A DNA stretch of 64,000 bases from NCBI RefSeq assembly GCF_029633865.1, contig NC_079221.1, forward strand, positions 4,130,409-4,194,408. The letters are read 5' to 3'. Source of the stretch: Lampris incognitus (lineage: Eukaryota; Chordata; Actinopteri; Lampriformes; Lampridae). Position 1 is the first letter of the stretch. Each line of letters starts with the position of its first letter. Position numbers and translations under genes: made by a program. Shown one piece after another: positions 44,948 through 56,579 of the stretch. The notes beneath the pieces are model-generated. The model made no database searches. It was not told the origin of the DNA and saw nothing but the letters and a program-made list of their open reading frames with translations.

Positions 44948-45078
44948 ATTCGAGTTCCGCAGTCGGAACTTTGTACAGTATGTCGGAGGAGGGTTTATCC
45001 AATGGATGCTCTGATAGTGGACAGAAAGAGGTATCATAAATCATGTTTCTGCTGTGAACACTGCAGAAACAAATTAAG
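44948..45078 (+). CDS. xirp2: Xirp2 LIM exon, first half
   Basis: A 131-bp exon between ttccaacag and gtaaat. In the frame continuing from the exon ending at 33975 it encodes IRVPQSELCTVCRRRVYPMD and then the zinc-binding half HKSCFCCEHC. The spacing is C-x2-C-x17-H-x2-C-x2-C-x2-C, a canonical LIM pattern. It ends in phase 2. In the +1 frame that would result from splicing at the 44007 donor, the same exon reads DSSSAVGTLYSMSEEGLSNG and stops at TAA 45037-45039. The exon therefore probably codes in two frames. Confidence 0.85.
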
Positions 45079-45182
45079 GTAAATATGTCACTCATTCAAG
45101 TGCACATCACTATTGCATATAGTGAAAATGTCATGAAATTCTGCAATACCTAGACATCAAACCGTTTCTTTTTTTTCTCTAA

Positions 45183-45662
<480 letters not shown>

Positions 45663-47104
45663 AAGGCAGCAGCCTAACTAGTTTAGACAAATAAAGACAA
45701 TGAGAATACTTGGGATATACATGGGCCGTTAATAAATGATATGCGATGAAAATCCCTTGATGCAAAATGAAGAACAAAATGTTTGGTTGAAGGACATAAA
45801 GATAAGTGCTAAAGATGGGAATGTGAAATTGAGTGACACCTTAGATGGTGGATAAAGTGAAGGAAATTGTGTAAATACATGTAAATGATTGGTGAGTGGA
45901 GAGGCAGACTGTAAAGTAAAGGACGTGCTAGAGGGATCGAGAGTAGAGAACATGTGGAAAGTGAATGTAGAAATGGAATTGATTGCCTTGAATTGACAGG
46001 CCTATTTCGTACCATCTGTCTCTTTGTTCCCATTGCCTTACTATTTTTTTTTCTAACACTTAGTAACCAGTACCAGTTTGAACAAATTCTGAGGCAAAGA
46101 GACCAAATCAAATTTGGCAACCCATTATAACAGCTTTGAGTGTTACTTTGGATGTCGTGTGTTTTCTTTGTTGACCTTCGGTAAGTTGCAGGGGAACGGA
46201 TTGAGCAAATAAAATGGGATTGAAAACGCATCATGATGAATTTACCAGACCTGGATCAAGTAGTCCCTGCAAAACTTTCTCATCACTGGGTAGGTGACAT
46301 TTACCACATCAGGACAAGTCCAATAGTTTCTGATAGGATGTTAATCACAAAAAGTGTTTCAATCAACTTAAAAATCCTTTGATATGTCTAAGCCCTTGGG
46401 CAGTCACTGTATTGCCTTGATTTGCAAACCCCATCCAATTGGCCCCAACCTAGGCTACAATGAATAGGCAAAGATATATTTTCAATAGCTATTTGACTCA
46501 GGTCTGTTCTTTGACCCCAGTGTTTTATTTTGAAATTGATTACAATATTACGCAATTAGTTCAGTAAGTTCCTTTGGTTGTTAATGGACAGAGTTAACAT
46601 TGGACTGTTATTGGTTTTATTTTGTCTGGGCTTTTTTCTTTCACATAAGTACATTTTTACATTTGCCTTTTTCTAGCACCTGGTGTGCTGCCTCGTGATA
46701 ATGATCTTGGAAATATTTTATTTATAATATACAGTATATACTATATTCAATTAATTGGTAATCATGTTTGTTTTGGTCATTTGTATCCTATTTTAAACAG
46801 CAAATATTTTTGAACATTTAATTTTTTTTTTTTTTTTTTTTTAGATCAGCCTTTCAGTCCTTTGCTTTGTACAAGAAAATTCCTGATTCTGTCATGCTGT
46901 CAGGCTGGTTCACTTTCTTTATTGCTGTTCCAAGGGGCAATAAAATATTGGAATTCGTGTTTCACTTTTAACTTATTTGTGTGTGACAACAGTCTCTATT
47001 AGTCCATATACTGTGTATCAGTTAAACTTGACTTAGCATCTAAACTGTCATCAGGTGGAGTTGAGCACCAGCACATCTTCCATCAACAAATAATTTATTC
47101 ATAC
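45663..47104 (+). terminator. xirp2: Xirp2 3' UTR with three poly(A) signals
   Basis: No coding sequence. AATAAA hexamers on the + strand at 45690-45695, 46208-46213 and 46939-46944 are candidate cleavage signals for transcripts ending in the LIM exon. The last is followed about 20 bp on by a GT-rich segment (ttcgtgtttc). The Gypsy element begins at 47105, just beyond the last signal, in the same orientation. Confidence 0.5.
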
Positions 47105-47325
47105 TGTAGCGTATCAGGATTTGGTAACCTAGCAACGAATGGGGTGGGCTTTTGGGGGGGTGGGTTGTCTTTGAGCGGGAGTCGAGAGGAAGTTGGCGTC
47201 TTGATGTTTTGGTCTGCGCGGCGAGCATCTAGTGCGAGTCGTGGGTGTAATAAAAAAGGGCAATGACACTCACCGATTGACCTGACATCGTGTCTCCGGG
47301 CCTCATTATGGATGGAAACGCTACA
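47105..47325 (+). repeat. Gypsy 5' LTR
   Basis: It starts TGTAGC and ends GCTACA, a perfect 6-bp terminal inverted repeat with TG...CA ends. It contains an A-rich phrase (gtgtaataaaaaagggcaat) that may act as TATA or polyadenylation region. Confidence 0.92.
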
Positions 47326-47343
47326 TTGGTGTCAGAAGTGGGA
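47326..47343 (+). other. Gypsy primer-binding site
   Basis: ttggtgtcagaagtggga directly follows the 5' LTR, where the tRNA primer for minus-strand DNA synthesis pairs. I cannot name the tRNA with confidence. Similar phrases at 2972 and 7848 suggest relatives once lay there. Confidence 0.75.
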
Positions 47344-47373
47344 GAGAAGCTTTCGAACCAACCGGCGCTAGCT

Positions 47374-48770
47374 ATGGAGGCGCTAGCTATGGAGACGCGA
47401 GACCCAAGGTACCGTTACAATGGGAGATCCAGGAGGAGGATAGCGAAGACGATCAGCCGGTAATAAAGCTCAGCAGCAGACAGACTGAACGACTGAATAA
47501 ACTCCTGGAGGAAACAGAGCGCTTCCTAGCCGACCTGGAGATGGAGCAGACAGGTGTGACTGCGAGACCCTCCCCCCCCACCCGTCAAAGCACTCCTGCT
47601 GCCGCAGCCAGCCCATCCTGGAACGGAGGGGGGGGGCACAGAGAAAGTTTTTGCCCCCTCCCTATGAGGGAAAGTCCAGTTGAGAGATCTTCAGAACGCA
47701 GTTCGAGATCGTAAGTGAACTCAGTAGATGGAGCTATGAAGATAAAGGGGCTTATTTGGCTGTAAGTTTGGCAGGGGATGCTATGTCAGTGTCAGCTAGC
47801 TTACCGACACTGAAGCGATGCGATTATGTCATGCTATGTGAAGCACTAGCCCTCCGCTATGGAGAAGAAGACCAAACTGCAGTAGCTACGATCCAGTTCA
47901 AACAGAGTGAGAGAGCGAGGCGAGTCCCTGCCGAAATATGCAGGCGAGGTACAGAGCTGTTCCGTCTAGCATACCCCGGTGCTAACTATGAACTACAGCA
48001 ACGAATGGTGACTGAACAATTCATTGATGGGTTAAACAACAGTGAAATGAGAGTTCAGGTTAAACTCAGACGCCCTGTGACAATGAGAGAGGCACTCACA
48101 ACAGCTATGGAGGTGAAAACTGTGTACTGGGCTGAACGGGGAAATGCTAGCTCCGTCAATCGCTCCAGCTGTGCTATCGATCCCTTCGCTCACTCACCTC
48201 AGATGAACGCCGCGCGAGCCCCAACCAGAAGTGACGTCATGCCCTGGCTTCCGAGTAAAGACGCCATTTTGGGAAGGTCAAATCGTCCAAAAATGCATGA
48301 GAGCCACAGTAAGGGAAATTGACATAGAAAACAGCCAGTGTCACCCAACCAGTCAGCCAAGCTGGTTCTGTGGCTCCTATGAGAATACCAGTGAACAGTC
48401 AGTTGGGGCAAATTTCACACAGAACCTGAAAATGATGACACCCCCTCAGTACAACCCCACACCAGTGATGCAGAGAAACAGAGCCACTGCTGCCCAGTAC
48501 TGTGATGACGGGCCACAGTTGCTGCTCCCAGGGAGGGGGGTAGCCACACCCCCAACCATGCATGCCGAAGAGCAGGACTTCTATGCCATGGTCCGCGCTG
48601 TGGGAAACATCCTAGCTACAAGGGGCGGGGGGCCCAGGAGGAGCAGACAGCGACTTGTTTGCTGGATGTGTGGAAGCACTGAACATCTGTCCAGAAACAG
48701 TGATGAGAGGAAGGGACCTAGGTCTCAGGAACGAGCAGACTTCATGACAAAGGACCAGGGGGAATACTAA
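47374..48770 (+). pseudogene. Gypsy gag remnant
   Basis: The Gag core is readable as RWSYEDKGAYLAVSLAGDAM (about 47730-47790), then LALRYGEEDQTAVATIQFKQ and the downstream helical segment to 48200. A TGA interrupts the frame near 47683, where Trp is expected. The frame then shifts before the nucleocapsid. The CCHC zinc knuckle (CWMCGSTEHLSRNS, from 48660) has Ser in place of the final Cys. Capsid assembly and RNA binding would be lost. Confidence 0.8.
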
Positions 48771-49020
48771 GGGCCAAGCACAAGGGGCAGTGCTTGGTCC
48801 AAACTGAAATAGTGGAGACCCCACAGAAGAACATCAAAGACAATACCACCAATTTCAAGCTAGAACCAGTCTGCCTAACACCCTATGGGGGCAGACAAAC
48901 AACACAAATGGAGAACATATGCGCGGAAGATCACAATATGAGAGAAGAGAGTGGAGACAATGACTAAGGAATAAGCGTGGTGAAAAAGAAAACAAATACA
49001 GGAACGGAGAGCCAGGGGCC

Positions 49021-49160
49021 CCTAGGCGCTAAACACATCTACATAGACTTCCAGGTGAATGACATAGTTTGTAGAGGGCTGACTGACACAGGAGCTTCTG
49101 TCACTGTTGTTAGGGGAAGTGTGCTGGACAAAGAAGAGGGGCATGGCGCACCCAGGTGAA
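49021..49160 (+). pseudogene. Gypsy protease remnant
   Basis: Translation reads IDFQVNDIVCRGLTDTGASV, with the aspartic-protease active-site triad Asp-Thr-Gly intact (in DTGAS). The frame ends soon after at a TGA near 49157. The region between gag and this point is degenerate. Confidence 0.75.
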
Positions 49161-49534
49161 GCCCAGTCAGGGAGTGTTACGCACGGCTACTGGAGAGGTT
49201 GCTGACAGCCAGGTGACAATCGCTTTGAAAATCCAGATAGGAGATGTGGTGGAAGAACAGTAGGCCTGGGTAGCCCCCATCCAGGATGACCTGATACTGG
49301 AGCCGGACTTCCTTCGGGCCACAAAAAGTCATCTGGATCTAGAAGCCGACCTTCTCATGCTGGGTCCGGGGGGACAGACTTTCCAAATCGCCGTGATTGG
49401 TCAGGCACCCCAGATAGGAGTGCTGGATCCCCCAGTGGAGGACACCGAAACCCCCATCCCAGAGGTCCTAGAGGCAATGTGTACACGTGCTGGGGAGCAT
49501 TGTACGATGTCACGGGGAGAAATGGTGCGACAGT

Positions 49535-50424
49535 TAGTGGTGGAGTTCAAGGATGTTTTCTCCACAGGCCCCAATGACATTGGCTGCACTTCAGTCGTGC
49601 AGCACCACATCGACACGGGGAAAGCCCGCCCCATCCGCCAAGCCCCATATCGTCTGCCCATCCACAAAAAAGCAGCAGCGGAAAAGGAGCTGTAGAGGAT
49701 GAGAGAGGCTGGCATCGTCGTCCCATCCAGGAGCCCATGGGCATCGCCAGCTATCCTTGTCCCAAAGAAAGATGGATCGACACGATTTTGTGTGGACCTT
49801 CGCAGACTCAACGAGGTCACCATAAAGGACGCACACCCCATACCCCGCATAGATGATGCCCTGGACAACCTGGCAGGGTCGTGTTGGTTCTCTATGCTTG
49901 ACCTGAGAAGCAGGTACTGGCAGGTACAGTTGGACAAAGAATCAAGGGAGAAAACAGCCTTCTCACTGGGACAGGGGCTCTGGGAATTTACAGTAATGGC
50001 CTTCAGTCTCTGTAATGCCCCGGCAACCTTTGAGAGGCTGATGGAGACGATACTCGAGGGCCTGCCTAGGTCTGCCTGCCTGGTCTACTTGGGTGATTTG
50101 CTGATCCATGCCTCCGCCTTTGAACAGGAACTTGCAAACTTGAGAGACGTTTTGGGAAGACTGCAGCAGGCAAACCTGAAACTCCACCCCCATAAATGTC
50201 AGCTTTTCCAACGTCAAACACTGTTCCTGGGTCACATTGTCAGTGGCGCTGGAATAGCCACCAACCCAGAGAAAGTCAAGGCTGTGGCAGAGTGGCCTCA
50301 GCCAGAGAATGTCCCCCAGCTAAAGAGCTTTTTAGGCTTGGCAAACTATTACAGATGTTTTGTAAGGAGTTATGCAGACATTGCCAGCCCCTTACACCAG
50401 GCAGAGACAGTGAAACCGTTCTAG
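49535..50424 (+). pseudogene. Gypsy reverse transcriptase remnant
   Basis: The RT fingers and palm are clear: [35 protein letters not shown] (motif A with its Asp) and [14 protein letters not shown] (motif B). Motif C, normally Y-x-D-D, reads Y-L-G-D, because the first catalytic Asp codon is GGT at 50092-50094. In-frame stops occur at 49693-49695 (TAG) and 50422-50424 (TAG). The enzyme would be inactive even without the stops. Confidence 0.88.
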
Positions 50425-50950
50425 TGGACAAAAGAATACAGTCGGGCATCCGTGGCTCTGAAGGAGGCCCTGGTCACCTCCCCAGTCCTAGCCTACCCCT
50501 TACCAGACTGCCCCTTCATACTGGATACAGATGCCAGGGACAAAGGGGTGGGGGCAGTACTCTCACAGGTGACAGGGGGAGAGGAGTGGGTGGTGGCAAT
50601 CTACAGCCAAACCCTTAGTCAGCCAGAGTAAAATTACTGCGTGACGAGTTGCGAGCTGTTAGCAGTGGTGAAGGCTACGGAGCATTTCCATCCTTACCTG
50701 TATGGCCAGGCATTCACAATCAGGACAGACCACACCTCCCTACAGTAGTTGACCAACTTCAAACACCCAGAAGGTCAACTCACTAGGTGGCTGGAACAAC
50801 TCAGTCAATACGACTTCCAGATCCAGCACAGCTTGGGGAGGCTTCATGGAAATGCGGATGCCCTTTCCTGCCGCCCATGTCTGGAGACCCACTGCCTACA
50901 ATGTGAGCGATGGGAAAAGAGACAGGAAGACCTGCAGGAAGAGATACAGG
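50425..50950 (+). pseudogene. Gypsy RNase H remnant
   Basis: It continues the RT frame: CPFILDTDARDKGVGAVLSQ carries the first catalytic Asp. It continues through a LAVVKATEHFHPYLYG-like stretch and RTDHTSLQ. A TAA near 50629 and a TAG at 50746-50748 (expected Trp) interrupt it. The linker NADALSCRP leads towards integrase. Confidence 0.82.
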
Positions 50951-50959
50951 AAGAGCACC

Positions 50960-52550
50960 ACTTACTGCGCGCTGTGGAGGAACGTCCAGAGGGGTTGAAG
51001 AGGTTAACGTAGGAAGACATGGGTCAGATGCAGGCTGTTGAAAGCGAAATTGCGCCTGTGTTGGAGTGGAAACTCAACAGACGACGACCAGCCGGGTGTG
51101 AAGTGGCTGCATGGAGCCCGCTGGTGAAGAGTTTGTGGGCTATGTGGGACTGCCTGGAGCTGAAAGAAGGAGTCCTGTACCGCAAATGGGAGTCCTCCAG
51201 TGGAGGTAGGGTGGTGTGGCAACTGATAGCACCAAAAGTCCTCAGACAGGAGATCCTCAGGTTAGCTCTCGACCTACTCACTGCAGGGCACTTTGGAATC
51301 AACAAAACCCTAGCCCGCGTAAGACAGAGGTTCTTCTGGGTTAGGCTGCGCAGTGACATACAGAGCTGGTGCTGGAGATGTGATGCTTGTGCCGCCAGGA
51401 GGGGTCCACCGCGGTGTCCCCAGGCTGAGATGCAGCAATACCACGCAGAGGACCGGATGGAAAGAGTGGCCATCGACATTCTCAGCCCCCTGCCTCTCTC
51501 AGAAAAGGGGAACTGGTATATCTTGGTTGCCATGGACTACTTCTCCAAGTGGCCGGAGAGCTATGCCATGCCAAACCAAGAGGCAACCACAGTGGCTGAA
51601 GACCTGGTCAACGGGTTCTTCACAGGGTTTGGTATGACTGACGAAATCCACAGCGACCAGGGTCGAAATTTCGAGAGTCAAGTCTTCAAAGAGATGTGTC
51701 GCCTACTACACATCAAGAAGACACGCACAACAGCATTGCACCCCCAAAGAGATGGGATGGTGTGCGGTGCAACCGCACCCTCCTGGTGCAACTGTCCCTC
51801 TTCATCCAAAAGCACAAGCGTGACTAGGATGACTACTTACAGTTGTTGATGATGGCTTATCGGAGTGCAGTGCACCAAAGCAACGGTTGCACTCCAGCTT
51901 CGATCATGTTCGGCCAAGAACTGCGCACTCCAACAGAGCTCCTTTTTGGGCGCCCTCCGAGGGAGAAGAACTGGGTGAAGCAGGGCCCGTGTATGTCCAG
52001 CACATCCAGGAGCGGATGGAGAGTTCACGAGTTTGCTGGACACCACATCCAAGGGGAATTCGAGAGACAGAAGCAACAATATGATACCCGTGCTCATGGG
52101 AAACTGTACCAGCCAGGTGACCATGTGTGGCTATACTGCCCCCAACGCCAGAGAGGAAGATGCCCCCCAAACTGGTGAGTCCGTGGGAGGGACCCTGCAC
52201 TATACTGGAAGCCCTGTCCAATGTAGTGTACCGGGTACAGAAAAATGGCCGGTGAAGAAAGTGGTGGTGCACCAAGACCATCTAACTCCTTACAGAGGAG
52301 GGAGAGAAGTTGAGCCAGGCTCTACACCTTCAGGACACTATACTACGGCAGACGACAGCCAGCCAGACTTCGAAGCAAGGGCAACAGCAGCTTCAGATGG
52401 AGAGGAGAAAGAGGCGCCTATGTGGACAGAAATGAATGAAGAGGACGAAGTGTCAGCAGGGGCCAGTTGGGAGGAGGAAAAGGAGAAGACTTTTGAGTTG
52501 AGAAGATCAAAGCGACAGCGGCACCCAGCTCAGTGCTATGTTGTGCAAGC
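50960..52550 (+). pseudogene. Gypsy integrase remnant
   Basis: The zinc-binding part (GHFGINKTLARVRQRFFWVR, then CWRCDACAARRGP) is followed by the catalytic core (ERVAIDILSPLPLSEKGNWY with the first Asp; EIHSDQGRNFES with the second). The expected Glu after HPQRDGMV is lost: a short deletion near 51757 removes it and shifts the frame, which resumes at about 51843 (MAYRSAVHQSNGCTPASIMF). The C-terminal part (VVHQDHLTPYRG) runs to about 52300, then an acidic tail. An earlier TAG lies at 51010. Confidence 0.85.
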
Positions 52551-52794
52551 ATAGCTGATGACGAAACAGACTGAAAAAGAAAAAAGAGCTCCTGAAAAGA
52601 GAAAAAGAGTTCCTGAAAAAAAGAAAAAAGAGCTCCTGAAAAGAGAAAAAGAGTTCCAGAAGAGAAAAAAAGAGTTCCTGATTCCCCAGCCCCTCTTCTC
52701 TGTTTCTAGGTTCCAGACATGTTCGAGATCCAGGGCCATCAGTTCAAGTTGACTTTACATAGAACTGTCACATAAGGGGACGAATGCTTTCTTT

Positions 52795-52808
52795 AAAGGG
52801 GGGGGGGC
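52795..52808 (+). other. Gypsy polypurine tract
   Basis: aaagggggggggg immediately upstream of the 3' LTR is the expected plus-strand priming site. Confidence 0.75.
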
Positions 52809-52810
52809 AA

Positions 52811-53031
52811 TGTAGCATATCAGGAATTTGGTAACCTAGCAACGAATGGGGGTGGGCTTTTTGGGGGGGTGGGCTTTGAGCGGGAGTAGAGAGGAAGTTG
52901 GCGTCTTGATGTTTTGGTCTGCGCGGCACGCAGCTAGTGCGAGTCGCGGGTGTAATATAAAAAGGGCAATAACACTCACTGACTGACCTGACATCGTGTC
53001 TCCGGGCCTCATTATGGATCTAAACGCTTTA
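52811..53031 (+). repeat. Gypsy 3' LTR
   Basis: 221 bp, same length as the 5' LTR, starting TGTAGC. Its last three bases read TTA where the 5' LTR has ACA, so the terminal inverted repeat is damaged. The target duplication atac follows. Confidence 0.9.
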
Positions 53032-53289
53032 ATACATCTTACTTTACATTTTTACTCTGTCGTTATTGTTAAAAAAATACATATATTACATGCTGGCCAT
53101 TCAAATAAATAACATTTCATGTTGTTAAAGTTTAAAATGAGTTTAAAATGTTGCCTCATCACATTCGCGAGTTGTAAGAGTAGGACGGTGTCACGTGGAA
53201 GGAAATTGAGATGTTGACGCACAGTAAGATTTTTGCTAATGTGTTACCTTAAATATATAAAACTACCTTTCAAAGCGATATCATTAATC

Positions 53290-54010
53290 ATTTGGTCATT
53301 TGAGTTGTGAAGACTTAATATTTCACGTTTATTTAAGCTCAGATTTAGACTTGAGGCTTGAGAAAAAAGTTTGAATGGAGTTAAGAGCAGCAGGAATTTG
53401 ATCTTTGTCCTTTAAAAATAATGTTGTGTCATTGGCATGCTGAAAGATCCTTGAGAGATCCTTCTTATTGTTTCCGAAAATTGATATACCTTTTATATCT
53501 GGCTTATTTAGGATACTGATTGATAGTACTTCCATAGCCAAAATGAATAGAAAAGCTGAGATTGGGCATCCCTATCAAACACCATGGTGAATACAAAAAA
53601 TTTTGGAACTGTTTCTGTTTATAATAATAGAACGATTAATATCATTATATAACATTTTGATGGCGGAGATGAGGTAAGGACCAAAGCCAAATAGAAACTT
53701 GTGTTCTACCCTATCAAAAGCTTTGCAAAAGTCTGGGAAATAGATTAACAGCATCTGAATCTATTGAATCAGCATGATCAACCAGGTCCAGAACTAATCT
53801 TATATTACAGCTTATATGGCAACCTTTCATGAAACCTGTTTGAGTTTCATTGATGAGGTTGTTTAAACCTTTTTTGAGTCTGTTGGCATAAGTTAATGCA
53901 ATCAATTTATAGTCTGTAGTTAGTAAGATTATTTGACGCCAGTGATCTATAGAAAGTGGGTCTTTCTCAGGTTTTGGAATTAAGGAAATAACCCCTTACT
54001 TCATAGTGGT
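53290..54010 (-). pseudogene. L1-like LINE reverse transcriptase fragment
   Basis: On the minus strand, from 53905 down, the translation gives TYANRLKKGLNNLINETQTG followed by FMKGCHISCNIRLVLDLVDH. After a break it gives GCPISAFLFILAMEVLSISI (about 53585-53515), then IFQHANDTTLFLKDKDQIPA. These are successive RT blocks of the L1/Tx1-type clade. The catalytic F-A-D-D position reads H-A-N-D. Multiple frame changes show it is an old fragment. Confidence 0.78.
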
Positions 54011-55149
54011 TACCATTTTTTCATTCCCTAAACATTCTCTAAACAAATTAAGAATTTGTTTTGTAATGTGCGCGTCTGGATCCCGTGCTCCAATCACTAG
54101 TTCCACAGCTAAAATATTAGCTCAGTTTGCTTCGCTGCACAACGGGAAAGTACTTGTCCAAAAAGCAATAAAATCATGCCTAACTGGAAAAAGATAATTA
54201 GGAAGACAATGGGGGTCAAAAAATGGATGTACATTACCCCACAGGAAAGTGAAAAGGCATCTTTCTGGTTATTCACTGCAGCGTTCTCCTTGCTTGCTTG
54301 CGAGCTTAATTCCGGCAGCCCGAACAGTGTCCAACGTCCCGAGGTGAAATCCACTTGCAACCTTAACAAACTAGCGGTTTTACTAAAAACAAAACAAAAC
54401 ACACACACACAGCTAGCAGTGACACCAGATAAAATAACTTCCAAACTTAACTCCATCAGTAAAGTTGAAATAATCACTTTATCCACAACAAGATTCTGGA
54501 TCATCCCACCACATGCAGCACATGGACTTTTTTCTCCATTACCCTCTCGCTCGAATGTTAGGCCCCGCCCTCCCATCATGGGAAATGTCTCATTGTAACC
54601 CTTCTTTAATCAGGATAGAATTTTACCTCAAGGTCAGGTATCTTATGAGCCGACTGTGAATAATCTAGACGAGGCACAAGGTAAGTACAGTTGCATGGAA
54701 TTATATTGTAGGTAGATGTAGATAGTGAGTACCAGCATGTACTAATATTCATATGATGGTTTGCAAATACAAAAAAAAAAAAAATGCAAAATACAAGTAT
54801 GAATTATACACCGATATGTTGCGGCACTGCAATACCCCTATTGTGAACAACACCCAAATAAACAAAATAATAAACAAAAGGAGATATCTCATAGGGGCCC
54901 TTAACTGGAAGTTTTACTTGAATAAATCCGTGAAGTGAATGGCTACTGGAACAGCCTTACTTGAATAAATCCGTGAAGTGTTTCCTGGCTCACAGTTCAT
55001 CGAATTCGCCAACAGGAGGCGCTACGCAGTCAACGATGGACGAAATTGGAAGGATGAATCTGCTTGACCACATCCGGTCCCAAAGTAGAATGGGGGAAAG
55101 ACGCAACCTTAATGGCTAGGTTGTGGGCCGTGTCCATACACCAGTTCGC
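54011..55149. other. Mostly unassigned; candidate exon at 54614-54680
   Basis: I see no clear gene. Bases 54614-54680 sit between a good acceptor (taacccttctttaatcag) and a strong donor (cacaag|gtaagtac), with one open frame of 22 codons (DRILPQGQVSYEPTVNNLDE and two more). It could be an isolated exon or chance. Also present: a 20-bp direct repeat (ttgaataaatccgtgaagtg) at 54919 and 54961. Confidence 0.25.
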
Positions 55150-55705
55150 TAATATAAGAAACAAAAATGTTCAGGCTTGTAACCACGGTAACGACTGGTG
55201 ACCTGCCAGCTGCACAGAATGTAATGCAGAAGAGGACAAGTTTAACTGCTACTGCAAAATACACACTACGACTTAAATTAACATTAAGAACACTACCACC
55301 TACAATATTTTCTACTCACAGAACAAAACGAAACAAACCTAATGTGAACATTTGTAAACATTTCCGAAATACATCAACCTCTAGAAGATATTAAAACCAC
55401 AGTATAGCAAAGACTTACATTCACGTGTTGTGGCTAACGCTAGCTAGCTACACATAGTGCGGTGAAGGCTAACAACCACAGGCTAGTCACATCAACGTTG
55501 CAAATATATTTATGAACCACGACATTTAAACTTTTACTTTTCAGGGTACTTAAGATATTCAACACAACATATGTTACACATGGTACTGACAGGTTTACAC
55601 ATGCTTACCTAATATAAGAAATAAAAATGTTCAGGCTTGCGATCAGGGCAACGACGGGTAATCTGCCAGCTCGCATAGACTGTAATGCGGAAGAGTACCG
55701 CCCAC
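55150..55705. repeat. Pair of ~95-bp direct repeats
   Basis: The segment starting taatataagaaacaaaaatg at 55152 is repeated at 55612 (taatataagaaataaaaatg). Both continue ttcaggcttg, then ctgccagct and a tgtaatgc(a/g)gaagag stretch, with about 15% differences. The 370 bp between contain no coding signature. They could be diverged terminal repeats of a small element or an old tandem duplication. Confidence 0.6.
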
Positions 55706-55834
55706 AAGCCTGACGTAGGATCACGGTCTCTTAAAGTGACAGTACCGAATTAGGCAGAAGTACCCAGAAATGTAAATGAACTATTGTAATATGATAGGGG
55801 GTTACATCATCATTATGTATCGCACTCATTCATT

Positions 55835-56170
55835 CAATTCATCTTCAGCCGCTTCTCCGGGGTCGGGTCGTGGTGGCAGCAAGCTAAGTAGGGCACTCCA
55901 GACCTCCCTCTCCCCAGCAACGCCCTCCAGCTCCTCCTGGGGGATCCCAAGCCGTTCCCAAGCCAGATTGGACATGTAGCCCCTCCAGTGAGTTCTGGGT
56001 CTACCCCGGGGTCCAAAGGGAGGTGCCCAGGAGGCATCCTGATCAGATGCCCGAACCACCTCAACTGGCTCCTTTCAATGCGAAGGAGCAGCGGCTCTAC
56101 TACGAGCTCCCTCCAGATGTCCGAGCTCCTCACCCTAATTATGTATCTAGTATTATATACTGTATCTGTA
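55835..56170 (-). pseudogene. Non-LTR retrotransposon 3'-end fragment
   Basis: Minus-strand translation reads LLLRIERSQLRWFGHLIRMP, then RPRTHWRGYMSNLAWERLGI and EVWSALLSLLPPRPDPGE. This C-terminal block is common to a widespread group of fish LINE proteins. I do not assign the clade. Only the last 110 or so codons are present. Confidence 0.7.
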
Positions 56171-56261
56171 TGTGTGTGCATGGTATCTGTGTATGTGTAC
56201 ACTTCATCCCACACTAATTATTATTCATGGGGCAATACTACACACGTCTGGTTCTAATTAC

Positions 56262-56575
56262 ATTGAATCTCTTCAGAGAGATTTGAAGGAGGCCATGGCC
56301 TTGGCCAAATCTGACATCGTGATGGAGCAGAATCATCAGGCAGAGAACTACAACAAAAGAGCAGAGGAAGCTTCCATCAGAGGTGGAGACAGGGTGCTCA
56401 AAGCCAACAAGGGCGAAAGTGGACGTTGTACGCCTGCAGACAAGTGGGGGAGTGTGGTGTCGACGTGACAGATTCCGACCCGCAAACCCACATCTACAGG
56501 GTTAAACACCCAGAGACAGGTGGGGGAAAAGTTGTCCATGCTGTGTGTCAACTTCCTACCTCTGGAATGTGATGG
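56262..56575 (+). pseudogene. Second Gypsy-type pol C-terminal fragment
   Basis: Translation reads LQRDLKEAMALAKSDIVMEQ, then YNKRA and GGDRVLKANKGESGR. After a frameshift it continues THIYRVKHPETGGGKVVHAV. This resembles the region C-terminal to the integrase core in Gypsy-like polyproteins. It is a different family from the 47-kb element, to judge by the residues. Confidence 0.6.
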
Positions 56576-56579
56576 ATAG

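Larger units (their letters stand above)
47105..53031 (+). mobile_element. Gypsy-type LTR retrotransposon, complete but dead
   Basis: 5,927 bp bounded by two 221-bp LTRs and by the 4-bp duplication atac (47101-47104 and 53032-53035). Order is LTR, primer-binding site, gag, protease, reverse transcriptase, RNase H, integrase, polypurine tract, LTR. RT before integrase places it in the Ty3/Gypsy (Metaviridae) lineage. I count roughly 20 differences between the LTRs, so identity is near 90% and the insertion is old. Every coding segment carries stops or frameshifts, described below. No envelope gene is visible. It lies downstream of xirp2 on the same strand. Confidence 0.93.
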
